64,000 nt of DNA from assembly GCA_937980645.1 (NCBI GenBank), contig CALJPQ010000027.1, positions 1 through 64,000 of the forward strand. The letters are read 5' to 3'. Both the position numbers and the translations under genes were made by a program. This document shows positions 9,069-16,661 of the stretch, piece by piece. The first letter of the stretch is position 1. Each line of letters starts with the position of its first letter. This stretch comes from an uncultured Saprospiraceae bacterium. Its GTDB lineage: Bacteria; Bacteroidota; Bacteroidia; Chitinophagales; Saprospiraceae. The notes beneath the pieces are model-generated. The model was given only the letters and a program-made list of their open reading frames with translations. It was not told where the DNA came from and did not search any database.

Positions 9069-9831
9069 AGTTCGCGCTGTTTGTCGGTTTGTTGTGCTGT
9101 TGCTCTAAGTATTGAAGCACGCGCTCCAAAATGGCTAGGCGGGCTTTGTAATTTTCAATCATGGCGCGTACGACGAGTTCCCGATTGGCCGGGGGCACCT
9201 GCGCCAGCTCGGCCTGCAACTCGGCCATGGCGGCATCCATTTGCCGGAGATCTTCCCACACAGTAGCCTGGCTATAGGTCGTCAGGTGGGTAAGGCGTAT
9301 TTTTCGCGATTGAATTTCGCGCTGAAAATAGTCTTCCAATTCGGCGTACTCGGGCGATACCTGGCCCAAAGCCAGCACCGCAGGCGGCTGCATCTGCACA
9401 CTGCCGTACCACAGGCCAATGCCTATTCCGGCTACTAAGAGCACCACGGCGGCTGCAGCCAAACGGATATGTCGCAACCATTGCACACGAAAAGCAGGTT
9501 TGAACGGTAATGCCCCACTTACCTCATCCCACACGCGTGGGTCGGGCATGTGCTCGTCGAAGGCACTGCGGTGCTGGCGAATGAAACGCTCCAGGTCATC
9601 GCCTTCGCGGACCGACAGATGCGCGGCAATGCGCTCCCATACGCGGTCGGCAGGCTCGGCAGTGTCGAACAGCAGCCGATGGTCAGCTATAAAACGCTCC
9701 ACAGATTCGGTTTGCGGCCATCGGTCAAGGCTACGCGCCACCACCTCCCACACCTGCGGCGAGGGTACAGCGGCGTCAAAAAACTCTCGATGCTGTTGGA
9801 TGAACGGTTCTATGCGGTGCTTCGTGCTCAT
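9049..9831 (-). CDS. Anti-sigma factor-like membrane protein with a triplicated motif
   Basis: 260 aa. The cytoplasmic N-terminus contains three copies of one module, FI-xx-HR-xx-FD-xxx-P-xxx-VW, starting at residues 10, 47 and 83 (FIQQHREFFDAAVPSPQVWE, FIADHRLLFDTAEPADRVWE, FIRQHRSAFDEHMPDPRVWD). A single transmembrane helix follows at about 123-143, then a helical, probably periplasmic tail. Its ATG overlaps the stop of the ECF sigma gene (ATGA), the usual arrangement of a sigma/anti-sigma pair. There is no classical zinc-binding HxxxCxxC anti-sigma motif. Function rests on position and topology. Confidence 0.65.
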   Translation of the reverse strand: MSTKHRIEPFIQQHREFFDAAVPSPQVWEVVARSLDRWPQTESVERFIADHRLLFDTAEPADRVWERIAAHLSVREGDDLERFIRQHRSAFDEHMPDPRVWDEVSGALPFKPAFRVQWLRHIRLAAAAVVLLVAGIGIGLWYGSVQMQPPAVLALGQVSPEYAELEDYFQREIQSRKIRLTHLTTYSQATVWEDLRQMDAAMAELQAELAQVPPANRELVVRAMIENYKARLAILERVLQYLEQQHNKPTNSANYDTEKI

Positions 9832-10373
9832 GTTCCGTTCGTTTTAAGCAACTCGCGCAGACGAGCGCGAGCGCGACTGTACTGCGATTTGGATGTGGCC
9901 TCACTGACGCCCAGGATTTCACCAATCTCTTCGTGGTCGTAACCCTCCAGTGCGTACAGGGTAAACACCATTCGGTACCCGTCGGGCAGATCCTGAATAG
10001 CCCGATTGATACGCTCCACCGAAAGCATAAGGCCATTGTCCTCCTCCGGTGCTTCGGCCAGCCGGTCGTCCTGAGGGCTGAACTCCTGGAACGCCATACG
10101 CCGACTCTTCAAAAAGTTGATACCCTTGTTGATGGCAATGCGCTTAATCCAGGCGCCAATGGTGCTTTCATAGCGAAAGGTGTCCATCTTGGTAAACACC
10201 TCAATAAATACGCTCTGCAACAGATCCTCGGCGTCGTGCACGTGGCGCACCATGCGCAACAAGGTGTTATAGGTTGCCCTCGAATAGAGCTGATACAGTT
10301 CAAACTGCGCGTTTCGCTCGCCTTGCTTGCAGCGCTCGATGATATCCCGATGCGTATAGGTAGCGTCGTTCAT
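9828..10373 (-). CDS. ECF (sigma-70 family) RNA polymerase sigma factor
   Basis: 181 aa from the ATG at 10373 (MNDATYTHRDII). Region 2 shows YNTLLRMVRHVHDAEDLLQSVFIEVFTK and the region 2.4-like FRYESTIGAWIKRIAINKG; region 4 shows LPDGYRMVFTLYALEGYDHEEIGEILG and the helix-turn-helix SEATSKSQYSRARARLRE. The reading frame continues upstream through a 30-bp tandem repeat, but that extension is low-complexity and not part of the family. It directs transcription of its own regulon and probably of this operon, under control of the membrane protein encoded next. Confidence 0.92.
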   Translation of the reverse strand: MNDATYTHRDIIERCKQGERNAQFELYQLYSRATYNTLLRMVRHVHDAEDLLQSVFIEVFTKMDTFRYESTIGAWIKRIAINKGINFLKSRRMAFQEFSPQDDRLAEAPEEDNGLMLSVERINRAIQDLPDGYRMVFTLYALEGYDHEEIGEILGVSEATSKSQYSRARARLRELLKTNGT

Positions 10374-10458
10374 GGTGCAATTGCTTTGGGCAAAGACAAA
10401 ACAGCAACGGCAGGGGTTGCATGAAAGGGGAGACATTGCCCGGCATGAACGGACGGGC

Positions 10459-10558
10459 AGACGTTGCCAACAAACGGGACCAGGTAGCAGACGTTGCCAA
10501 CAAACGGGGCCAGGTAGCAGACGTTGCCAACAAACGGGACCAGGTAGCAGACGTTGCG
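10459..10558. repeat. Intergenic 30-bp tandem repeat, about 3.3 copies
   Basis: The block acgttgccaacaaacgggac recurs at 10461, 10491 and 10521 (one base change in the second), with a partial copy at 10551. The period is 30 bp with no unique spacers, so this is not a CRISPR. It lies between the end of the TlpA-like gene and the sigma gene and runs into the palindrome at 10544-10573. Confidence 0.9.
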
Positions 10559-10573
10559 GTGCAACGTCTCTAC
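10544..10573. repeat. Imperfect palindrome related to the one at 18513
   Basis: GTAG(C)AGACGTTGC, a 3-bp centre, then GCAACGTCTCTAC. The right arm equals the arm of the perfect 28-bp palindrome at 18513-18540. The TAG stop of the TlpA-like gene (10570-10572, minus strand) lies inside it. Likely a dispersed repeat, possibly acting as an RNA hairpin at the gene end. Confidence 0.75.
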
Positions 10574-11124
10574 TGGAGCTGTAGGATTTTTTGGAATAAT
10601 TCCTGCTCGTCGCCGGGGCGAAAACCCTTGTGGTAATAGGCAATTTGCCCTTCTTTATCTATAATAAATACCTGCGGCAGGCCATTGAGGCCGCCGGGCA
10701 TGACAGCCCGGAAAAACCGATGCACATCCCAATATACCTCAAAGGGGAAACCCATCTCGCGCGCCAGACGCCCGATGTCGCGAAAACGGTGCGGATGGTC
10801 GAGCGAAATGGCCAGCAGGCGAAAATTGGCCTGCTTTTTCCAAGCCTCATAGTTGGCTGTGTACGTGCTCAGTTCGTTGCGACAAGGCGGGCAGGTAGTA
10901 AGCCAGAAGGCCAGCACAATGGGCTGCCGGGGGCCTTTCTCAGGCTGGGCCAGCACCTGTTTAGAGGTGAACTCCTCAAGGCTATCCATGTCGGTGAGCA
11001 GGATATTATAGGGGTAAACCGTATCCAAAACATATTCCGGATAACGGAAAATCACCTGACTTTGAGCCATTTGGGCAAAAAACATCAGGCAAACCGGGAG
11101 TGCGAAGGCAAAAAGCCGCTTCAT
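10570..11124 (-). CDS. TlpA/ResA-like thioredoxin-fold protein
   Basis: 184 aa from the ATG at 11124 (MKRLFAFALPVC), with a signal peptide ending MAQSQ. Contains VLAFWLTTCPPCRNELSTY, the TlpA-type active site CPPC, and LNGLPQVFIIDKEGQIAYYHKG with the cis-Pro loop (LPQVF). Such proteins are periplasmic thiol-disulphide reductases used in cytochrome c maturation or in redox repair of exported proteins. Monocistronic as far as can be seen. The longer frame starting at 11238 would put 38 non-signal residues ahead of the signal peptide and is rejected. Confidence 0.85.
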   Translation of the reverse strand: MKRLFAFALPVCLMFFAQMAQSQVIFRYPEYVLDTVYPYNILLTDMDSLEEFTSKQVLAQPEKGPRQPIVLAFWLTTCPPCRNELSTYTANYEAWKKQANFRLLAISLDHPHRFRDIGRLAREMGFPFEVYWDVHRFFRAVMPGGLNGLPQVFIIDKEGQIAYYHKGFRPGDEQELFQKILQLQ

Positions 11125-11175
11125 AGGGCACTTTTCTTTTAAAAAAAACAGCAGGCAGCCTTTTTGGCTATTTGT

Positions 11176-11210
11176 CGGCAAAAGTACGCCAGGGACCGAT
11201 ACTTTTGCCG
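11176..11210. promoter_or_regulatory. Inverted repeat made of two divergent TAnnTTTG elements
   Basis: CGGCAAAAGTA (11176-11186), a 13-bp spacer, then TACTTTTGCCG (11200-11210): a perfect 11-bp inverted repeat. Each arm contains TACTTTTG, one facing the TlpA-like gene (start 11124, 55 nt away), the other facing the phosphohexomutase. It can be read as a symmetrical divergent promoter or an operator over both. Confidence 0.5.
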
Positions 11211-11385
11211 TCGCGCTCTTTAAGGCGGAAACGCCCAAGCCGCTGCAAAGGCGCCGTCCGTTTCCCGATATTGCAGTTTGTGAGGGCCAAAATCCATTTT
11301 AAGGCTCTGATATATCGGGGTATAGCGGCGAACTTCCATCGCTTTGCAAATTGAAAAAGACAAAAACAAAACCTTCCTTTTGTGC

Positions 11386-12786
11386 ATGGCTACACCTATC
11401 AAATTTGGTACCGACGGTTGGCGTGCCATCATCGCCGACGATTATACGGTCGAGAACGTCAAGCGCGTGGCTGAGGCTACGGCGCGCTACATGAGAGAGC
11501 GCCGTATGAAGCGCGCCGTCATTGGATACGACTGCCGCTTTGGCGGCCAGCTCTTTGCCGACATTACTGCGCGCGTGTTGGGGGCTTACGGCATCCAGTG
11601 CTACGTCGGCACGGGCTTTGTCTCCACGCCTATGGTCTCACTGGGTGTGGTAAAAACCAAAAGCGACCTGGGCATCGTCATCACGGCCAGCCACAACCCG
11701 CCCGCCTACAATGGCTATAAACTCAAGGCAGCCTACGGCGGCCCCATGGTGCCGGCGGAAATCGCTGCCGTCGAGGCACTCATTCCCGAAACCTGCACGC
11801 TGAGCCAATTGCCCTCGGTAGCCGAACTGCGCGAAAAAAAACGGTACGTAGACGCCGACCTGGAAACGATGTACCTGCGCCACGTTCGCAAAAACTTCGA
11901 CCTCAAGGCCATCAAAGCCAGCGCCGGCCGACTGGCCTACGATGCCATGTACGGCGCTGGCCAGAACGCCATGCGCAAACTGCTGCCGCGCTCCGTCTTC
12001 CTGCGCTGCGACTGGAATCCCGGCATGCACGGCCAGGCGCCCGAACCCATCCACCGCAACCTACAGGCCCTGAGCGAACTGGTGCGTAAAAACCCAAAAA
12101 TCGTCGCTGGGCTGGCCAACGATGGCGACGCCGACCGCATCGGCATGTACGACGAAGACGGCAACTTCGTGGACAGCCATCACCTGCTGCTCATCCTGCT
12201 GCTTTACCTGCACCGCTACAAAGGCATGAGCGGCAAAGTCGTTTTCACCTTCTCGGTAACCGACAAACTGCGCAAAATGGCCGAAGTCTTCGGCCTGCCC
12301 TACGCCATTACACCTGTAGGCTTCAAGTACATCGCTGAAATCATGACCCGCGAAGACGTCCTCGTTGGCGGCGAAGAGTCCGGAGGTCTGGCCGTCAAGG
12401 GCCACATCCCGGAGCGCGACGGCATCTGGATGGGCCTGCTCGTGCTAGAATTCATGGCCAAAACGGGCAAAACCATCAAAGGGCTGGTGCAGGAGGTCTA
12501 CGACGTCGTGGGGGCCTTTGCCTTCGACCGCGACGACCTGCACATCACCGAAGAGCAAAAACAGGCCGTCATCGCCGCCTGCCGCTCGCGGCAGTACAAC
12601 GCCTTCGGTCCCTACCGCATCCAGTCGGTCGAAGATCTGGACGGCTGGAAGTTCCACCTCGGCAACGAGCGCTGGGTCATGATTCGCGCCAGCGGCACCG
12701 AACCCGTGCTGCGCGTCTATGCCCAAGGACCTGACTTAGCCGAATGCCGCCGCATGCTCGACGCTGCGCGCACCACCATGCTCTAA
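11386..12786 (+). CDS. Phosphoglucomutase/phosphomannomutase family protein
   Basis: 466 aa. Alpha-D-phosphohexomutase with all four signatures: the phosphoserine loop TASHNPPAYNGYK (residue about 102), the metal-binding loop NDGDADRIG (about 245), the sugar-binding loop GGEESGG (about 327) and the C-terminal phosphate-binding RASGTEPVLRVYA (about 435). It interconverts hexose 1- and 6-phosphates for sugar-nucleotide and glycan synthesis; the exact sugar cannot be told. The ATG at 11386 gives the standard MATPIKFGTDGWR start; TTG at 11344 is unlikely. A near-promoter TCCTTTTG ends only 3 nt before the ATG. Its stop overlaps the convergent gene by 4 bp. Confidence 0.9.
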   Translation: MATPIKFGTDGWRAIIADDYTVENVKRVAEATARYMRERRMKRAVIGYDCRFGGQLFADITARVLGAYGIQCYVGTGFVSTPMVSLGVVKTKSDLGIVITASHNPPAYNGYKLKAAYGGPMVPAEIAAVEALIPETCTLSQLPSVAELREKKRYVDADLETMYLRHVRKNFDLKAIKASAGRLAYDAMYGAGQNAMRKLLPRSVFLRCDWNPGMHGQAPEPIHRNLQALSELVRKNPKIVAGLANDGDADRIGMYDEDGNFVDSHHLLLILLLYLHRYKGMSGKVVFTFSVTDKLRKMAEVFGLPYAITPVGFKYIAEIMTREDVLVGGEESGGLAVKGHIPERDGIWMGLLVLEFMAKTGKTIKGLVQEVYDVVGAFAFDRDDLHITEEQKQAVIAACRSRQYNAFGPYRIQSVEDLDGWKFHLGNERWVMIRASGTEPVLRVYAQGPDLAECRRMLDAARTTML

Positions 12787-14114
12787 CGCACCAGCGTAAC
12801 ATCACCCGCCAAACGCTCCTCTACGCCGTTGGCATAGCGCACCACTGCCCGCCAGATGTAAACGCCTGGCGCCGCGCGCTGGCCGTGGATAGTACCATCC
12901 CAGCCCGCTGCCAGCGTGCTGGGCGCAAACTGGCGACGCTCAAAACACAACTGCCCTTGCCGGTCGAACACCTGCAAAACGAGCACCTGCTCTACGCCCG
13001 CCTCGGCGTACAGGGTGAAAAAACGGTTTTCCAAAGTCGGCGCCTCTGGCCAGAAGGCGTTGGGCGCGTACACGTGGCGCTGCCGACGCACCTCCACGCG
13101 CAACGTAGCCGTAGCTTCACAACCCTCGGCGCTGATGGCCGTCAGCCGGTAGGTAGTGGTGAAATAAGGCGCCAGGGCAATCTGTGGCCCCGACGCTGCC
13201 AGCACCCCCGACGTGGGCTGCCAGCGAATTTCGCGCAGCGGCAGGCTCGAAACCACTGACCTATGCAACGTATCTCCTTGAAAAATAGCGGTATCCGCTC
13301 CGGCCTCAAACAGGAAGGGCAGGCCCGCCGGCACAAGTGCCGCCAATGAAAGCGCACAACCCGCTGCATCCTCGATACGCAGCAAATGCAGCCCGGGCGG
13401 CAGCGAGTCCCAGGCAGTTCTGGGGCTGAAAGGCCCGTCGTTGAGCGAAAACAGGTGCGGCCCAAGACCACCCATTACGGCCTGGAGCCGCAAGCGCCCG
13501 TCGCTTCGCCCGGCGCAGCTTTCGCCAAACACCTGCACCTCGGCCCGCAGTGGCTCGGGCAACTGCAGCAGTGTATCCACCTCGATGCGGCAACCGTTGG
13601 CGTCCGTTGCTGCAGCCTGCCAACGGCCCGAGGTGATGCTGTCTATGCGGGGCATCGTTGCGCCATTTGACCACTGATAGGCATAGGGTGGCGTACCTCC
13701 GTTGACCTGAAAAAAACCAACAGCCCAGCCCGGATAGGTGCACGGGTTGGGCGGCTCAAAGGTGAAAATACGCCCTTCAAGCGGAGGCGGCTCAGGAAGC
13801 GTCAGCTCCAGATGGCTGACCGCTCCGTCACTCCCTACGAAGTCGAAGCGATAGTTGCCCGCGCGCAAATGCTCCAGATGCAGAGGCACGCCTGTCGCCG
13901 TCAGGACGCCCGCGCCCTGGAGGCCGGCGGTGAGGTTGCGCCAGGTGAATACCGCCGGCGCCTCGCCTTGCTGAAGCGTCAGCATCCAGCAGCCATCAGC
14001 CTTGCCCGCACACGAGGGTGGTGTTGGAATGACTGTTACCATTAGTTGCGCTGGCAAACTAAGCGACAATAGCCCTAGCAGACCACAAAGGCAAACAAGC
14101 GTTCTCTTTTTCAT
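12783..14114 (-). CDS. Secreted SprB-repeat protein with T9SS type B sorting domain
   Basis: 443 aa. Signal peptide (LLGLLSLSLPAQ), then SprB-like segments (SCAGKADG, NGGTPPYAYQWSNGAT, SCAGRSDGRLRL), and a C-terminal gliding-motility-associated domain: VYAPNAFWPEAPTLENRFF, LVLQVFDRQGQLCFERRQF, GWDGTIHGQRAAPGVYIW and a terminal strand. This is the type B sorting domain exported by the T9SS and often needing a PorP/SprF partner, which occurs at 6306-7343. The protein is small for the group and has no catalytic domain, so an adhesive or structural role is likely. Confidence 0.85.
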   Translation of the reverse strand: MKKRTLVCLCGLLGLLSLSLPAQLMVTVIPTPPSCAGKADGCWMLTLQQGEAPAVFTWRNLTAGLQGAGVLTATGVPLHLEHLRAGNYRFDFVGSDGAVSHLELTLPEPPPLEGRIFTFEPPNPCTYPGWAVGFFQVNGGTPPYAYQWSNGATMPRIDSITSGRWQAAATDANGCRIEVDTLLQLPEPLRAEVQVFGESCAGRSDGRLRLQAVMGGLGPHLFSLNDGPFSPRTAWDSLPPGLHLLRIEDAAGCALSLAALVPAGLPFLFEAGADTAIFQGDTLHRSVVSSLPLREIRWQPTSGVLAASGPQIALAPYFTTTYRLTAISAEGCEATATLRVEVRRQRHVYAPNAFWPEAPTLENRFFTLYAEAGVEQVLVLQVFDRQGQLCFERRQFAPSTLAAGWDGTIHGQRAAPGVYIWRAVVRYANGVEERLAGDVTLVR

Positions 14115-14268
14115 ACCATGACGACATTAGAACAACCCGGCAAAATGCCGCTGCTCGTGACAGCAAGGCAGCCAACCGAGAAATGCGGGGAAAAACGAGG
14201 ATAAGGGGGAGAGAAAAAGAGAAAAACAACTGCGCCCTAAGTCGCTGCTGCGCTATATGCAGCACAAA

Positions 14269-14682
14269 TCATTCCCATTCGCGAGACTTACGGTAAGCCA
14301 CCCCGCGAAAAAAAGCCACCGGCGCACCGTCAGGGCGCTGCACGCGAATGGCGTAATGCGAAAGGTGATTGCTGACGTTGTCCTCCGTAGCGATAGCAAC
14401 CAATTCGTCGCCGGCGCGCACCGGCGCTACGTGTTCAATGGTACAATGAATAGACAGCGCATGGCGACCATGCGAATTGCACGCAAACGCAAACGCACTA
14501 TCGGCCAGCGAAAAGGCAATGCCGCCGTGCGCCACACCAAAACCATTCGTCATCTCAGGGCGAACCGTCATGCGCAGCGTGCATTGACCCAGGCCAACGG
14601 ACACCAGCTCCATGCCCATCCACTGGCTGAAAGGGTCGTTGTCGTACATGCGGCGGAAGATCTCTTCAGGTGTCAGGGCCAT
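14269..14682 (-). CDS. PaaI-family hotdog-fold acyl-CoA thioesterase
   Basis: 137 aa. Hotdog fold with the PaaI motif TNGFGVAHGGIAFSLADSAFAFA, containing the conserved HGG, and a following CTIEHVAPVRAGDELVA strand. PaaI-type enzymes hydrolyse hydroxyphenylacetyl- or other aryl/acyl-CoA thioesters to rescue trapped CoA. It lies 9 bp downstream of the 3-hydroxyacyl-CoA dehydrogenase gene and is surely co-transcribed. No ring-hydroxylation paa genes are in the window, so phenylacetate degradation is suggested but not shown. Confidence 0.88.
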   Translation of the reverse strand: MALTPEEIFRRMYDNDPFSQWMGMELVSVGLGQCTLRMTVRPEMTNGFGVAHGGIAFSLADSAFAFACNSHGRHALSIHCTIEHVAPVRAGDELVAIATEDNVSNHLSHYAIRVQRPDGAPVAFFRGVAYRKSREWE

Positions 14683-14691
14683 AGTGTGCGT

Positions 14692-15849
14692 TTAGTAAAA
14701 GGTACGGCGTTCGCGCGCCATGATGCGCAGCAGGCGGCAACAGCGATAGCGGTCTTCGCAGTACTCGGCATGCAGCCAGTCCAAATGCTCTACGATGTGC
14801 GGTATTCCAATTTCATCAGCCCAGGCCAGCAGACCTTTGGGGTAGTTCATGCCGTGCGTCATGGCCAGGTCAATGTCATCGCGCGAGGCGATGTGCAGGT
14901 AATAGGCATCGGCAGCCTCATTGATGAGCATGCACACGATGCGGGTGAAAATCTGCTTGCCCAGCATCTCGTCTTCCGTGGGCGCGGGATTGATGGCACC
15001 CTCGCGATAGTCGTAAAACCCCCGACCCGTTTTTCGGCCCAGGTAGTGGGCGTCCACCAGCCGTTTTTGCGTGAACGAGGGCTTGTAGCGCGGGTCGTAG
15101 TAGAAGGAATGAAACACCGTCTCCGTAACGGTATAGTTGATGTCGTTGCCGATGAAATCCATCAGCTCGAACGGTCCCATGCGAAAGCCACCAAAAGTGC
15201 GCATAGCCCAGTCAATCGTGGGCGCATCGGCGATACTTTCGTCCAGAATGCGCAGCGCTTCGCCGTAGTAAGGACGCGCCACGCGGTTCACAATGAAGCC
15301 AGGGGTATCTTTAGCCAGCACGGTCGTCTTGCCCCAGCTGTTGATGAGCGCGCGGGCTTTTTCCACGTATTTCGGGTCGGTTTGCAAGGCGGGGATAATC
15401 TCGACCAGCCGCATCACCGGAGCGGGGTTGAAAAAATGGATGCCCAGCGCGCGCTCAGGGTGCTGCAGCTGCGCCCCAATGGCTGAAATAGACAGCGAAG
15501 AAGTGTTGCTGGCCAGAATGGTTTCCGGCGAAACCATTGCCTCCAGACTTTTAAAGGCGATCTGCTTGGTTTCCAGGTCCTCTACAATGGCTTCAATGAC
15601 GATGCTGCAATCGCGGAACTCGCTCATGTGGTCGGTGTAGGTGATACGGCTTTGCAGCGCCTCCGACTCTTCAGCCGTCATCTTCCCTTTCTCCACCAGC
15701 CCGCTCAGCGTCGTTTTCAGGTTCTTACACGACCGCTTCAGCGCCGGACCTAAGTTGTCGCAAACCACCACCTTATGCCCATGCGCCGCCGCTACCTGCG
15801 CAATGCCACTGCCCATAGCCCCTGCACCCAGCACACCTATAATTTCCAT
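14692..15849 (-). CDS. 3-hydroxyacyl-CoA dehydrogenase (PaaH/FadB-N-like)
   Basis: 385 aa. N-terminal Rossmann motif GVLGAGAMGSGIAQVAA, NAD-dependent domain with ASNTSSLSI and GIHFFNPAPVMRLVEII containing the catalytic His, and KDTPGFIVNRVARPYYGEA at the domain junction. A second, shorter C-terminal 3HCDH domain follows (INEAADAY, DDIDLAMTHGMNYPKGLLAWAD). It oxidises 3-hydroxyacyl-CoA (or 3-hydroxyadipyl-CoA in phenylacetate breakdown) with NAD+. Length lies between single-domain HbdA (about 280 aa) and full PaaH (about 475 aa). Downstream PaaI-like thioesterase supports a paa-type or beta-oxidation context. Confidence 0.88.
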   Translation of the reverse strand: MEIIGVLGAGAMGSGIAQVAAAHGHKVVVCDNLGPALKRSCKNLKTTLSGLVEKGKMTAEESEALQSRITYTDHMSEFRDCSIVIEAIVEDLETKQIAFKSLEAMVSPETILASNTSSLSISAIGAQLQHPERALGIHFFNPAPVMRLVEIIPALQTDPKYVEKARALINSWGKTTVLAKDTPGFIVNRVARPYYGEALRILDESIADAPTIDWAMRTFGGFRMGPFELMDFIGNDINYTVTETVFHSFYYDPRYKPSFTQKRLVDAHYLGRKTGRGFYDYREGAINPAPTEDEMLGKQIFTRIVCMLINEAADAYYLHIASRDDIDLAMTHGMNYPKGLLAWADEIGIPHIVEHLDWLHAEYCEDRYRCCRLLRIMARERRTFY

Positions 15850-15979
15850 AAACCTATCTGTGGGTATGTTTTGATGAAATACTCGTTTGGAGGGGCGAAA
15901 GTAGAAACACCACCTGCATCAGCACACCAATTCTCGACGGCGGCAAAGAAAAAACGCCCCCAAACCTGCTACCCTACCC

Positions 15980-15987
15980 TAATTTTG
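15980..15987 (+). promoter_or_regulatory. Promoter -7 element (TAATTTTG) of ruvC
   Basis: Matches the Bacteroidota -7 consensus TAnnTTTG, 25 nt upstream of the ruvC ATG. No clear TTTG -33 box. Confidence 0.5.
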
Positions 15988-16012
15988 AGGCATAAAACGC
16001 GCTACTGCACCC

Positions 16013-16603
16013 ATGCCCACCCGAATCCTCGGCATTGACCCCGGCACCAACATACTCGGCTTCGCCCTCATCGAGGCCGACAAAAGCCGCATTGACGTCG
16101 TCGAAATTGGCGTCGTTACCTTCGCACATGTGGGCGCCGAACACACCGTCAAGCTGCGCTACATCTTCGAGCAAGTGCAGGACCTCATCCTGCAATATCG
16201 CCCCACCGAAATGGCCATTGAAGCACCTTTTCACGGCAAAAATGTCCAGTCTATGCTCAAACTGGGCCGGGCCCAGGGCGTGGCTATCGCCGCCGGCATG
16301 ATCAATGGGCTGACCATTGCCGAATACATGCCCAAAAAAATCAAAAGCGCCATCACGGGCAACGGCAACGCCTCCAAACAGCAGGTAGCCGGCATGCTGG
16401 GCAATATCCTGCATCGCACCTTCGAGGAAAAGCACTTCGACGCCACCGATGCCTTAGCCGTAGCCGTATGCCACTGGTTTCAGCGCTCACGCCCGGGCGG
16501 GGCCAGCAAAACGTACAGCAATTGGAAGGCATTCCTGCGCGATAACCCCGAAAAAGCCGCTGCGCCTCAGGGCGGAAGTCGGAAAATCAAAAAAACACCA
16601 TAA
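16013..16603 (+). CDS. ruvC: Crossover junction endodeoxyribonuclease RuvC
   Basis: 196 aa. Holliday-junction resolvase: metal-binding acidic residues occur in ILGIDPGTNILGFA (D9), MAIEAPFHGKN (E around 70) and HFDATDALAVAVCH (two Asp around 143-146). The basic segment ITGNGNASKQQV matches the DNA-binding loop. It cuts four-way junctions moved by RuvAB during recombination repair. Length is somewhat over the usual 160-180 aa because of a lysine-rich tail (residues about 155-196). Monocistronic and convergent with tilS. Confidence 0.95.
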   Translation: MPTRILGIDPGTNILGFALIEADKSRIDVVEIGVVTFAHVGAEHTVKLRYIFEQVQDLILQYRPTEMAIEAPFHGKNVQSMLKLGRAQGVAIAAGMINGLTIAEYMPKKIKSAITGNGNASKQQVAGMLGNILHRTFEEKHFDATDALAVAVCHWFQRSRPGGASKTYSNWKAFLRDNPEKAAAPQGGSRKIKKTP

Positions 16604-16661
16604 GCCCTCGCCGGCTGAGCATCGCAGCAAATACGACCCTTCGCGGCACGCCGCCCGAAAG

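Noticed and set aside
10459..10558. Possible CRISPR array from the 30-bp repeat
   Set aside because: Repeats are directly adjacent with no unique spacers and no cas genes in the window.
10374..10643. N-terminal extension of the ECF sigma factor, containing LLPGPVCWQR repeats
   Set aside because: The extension is only the translation of the intergenic 30-bp tandem repeat and overlaps the TlpA-like gene; the family start is ATG 10373.
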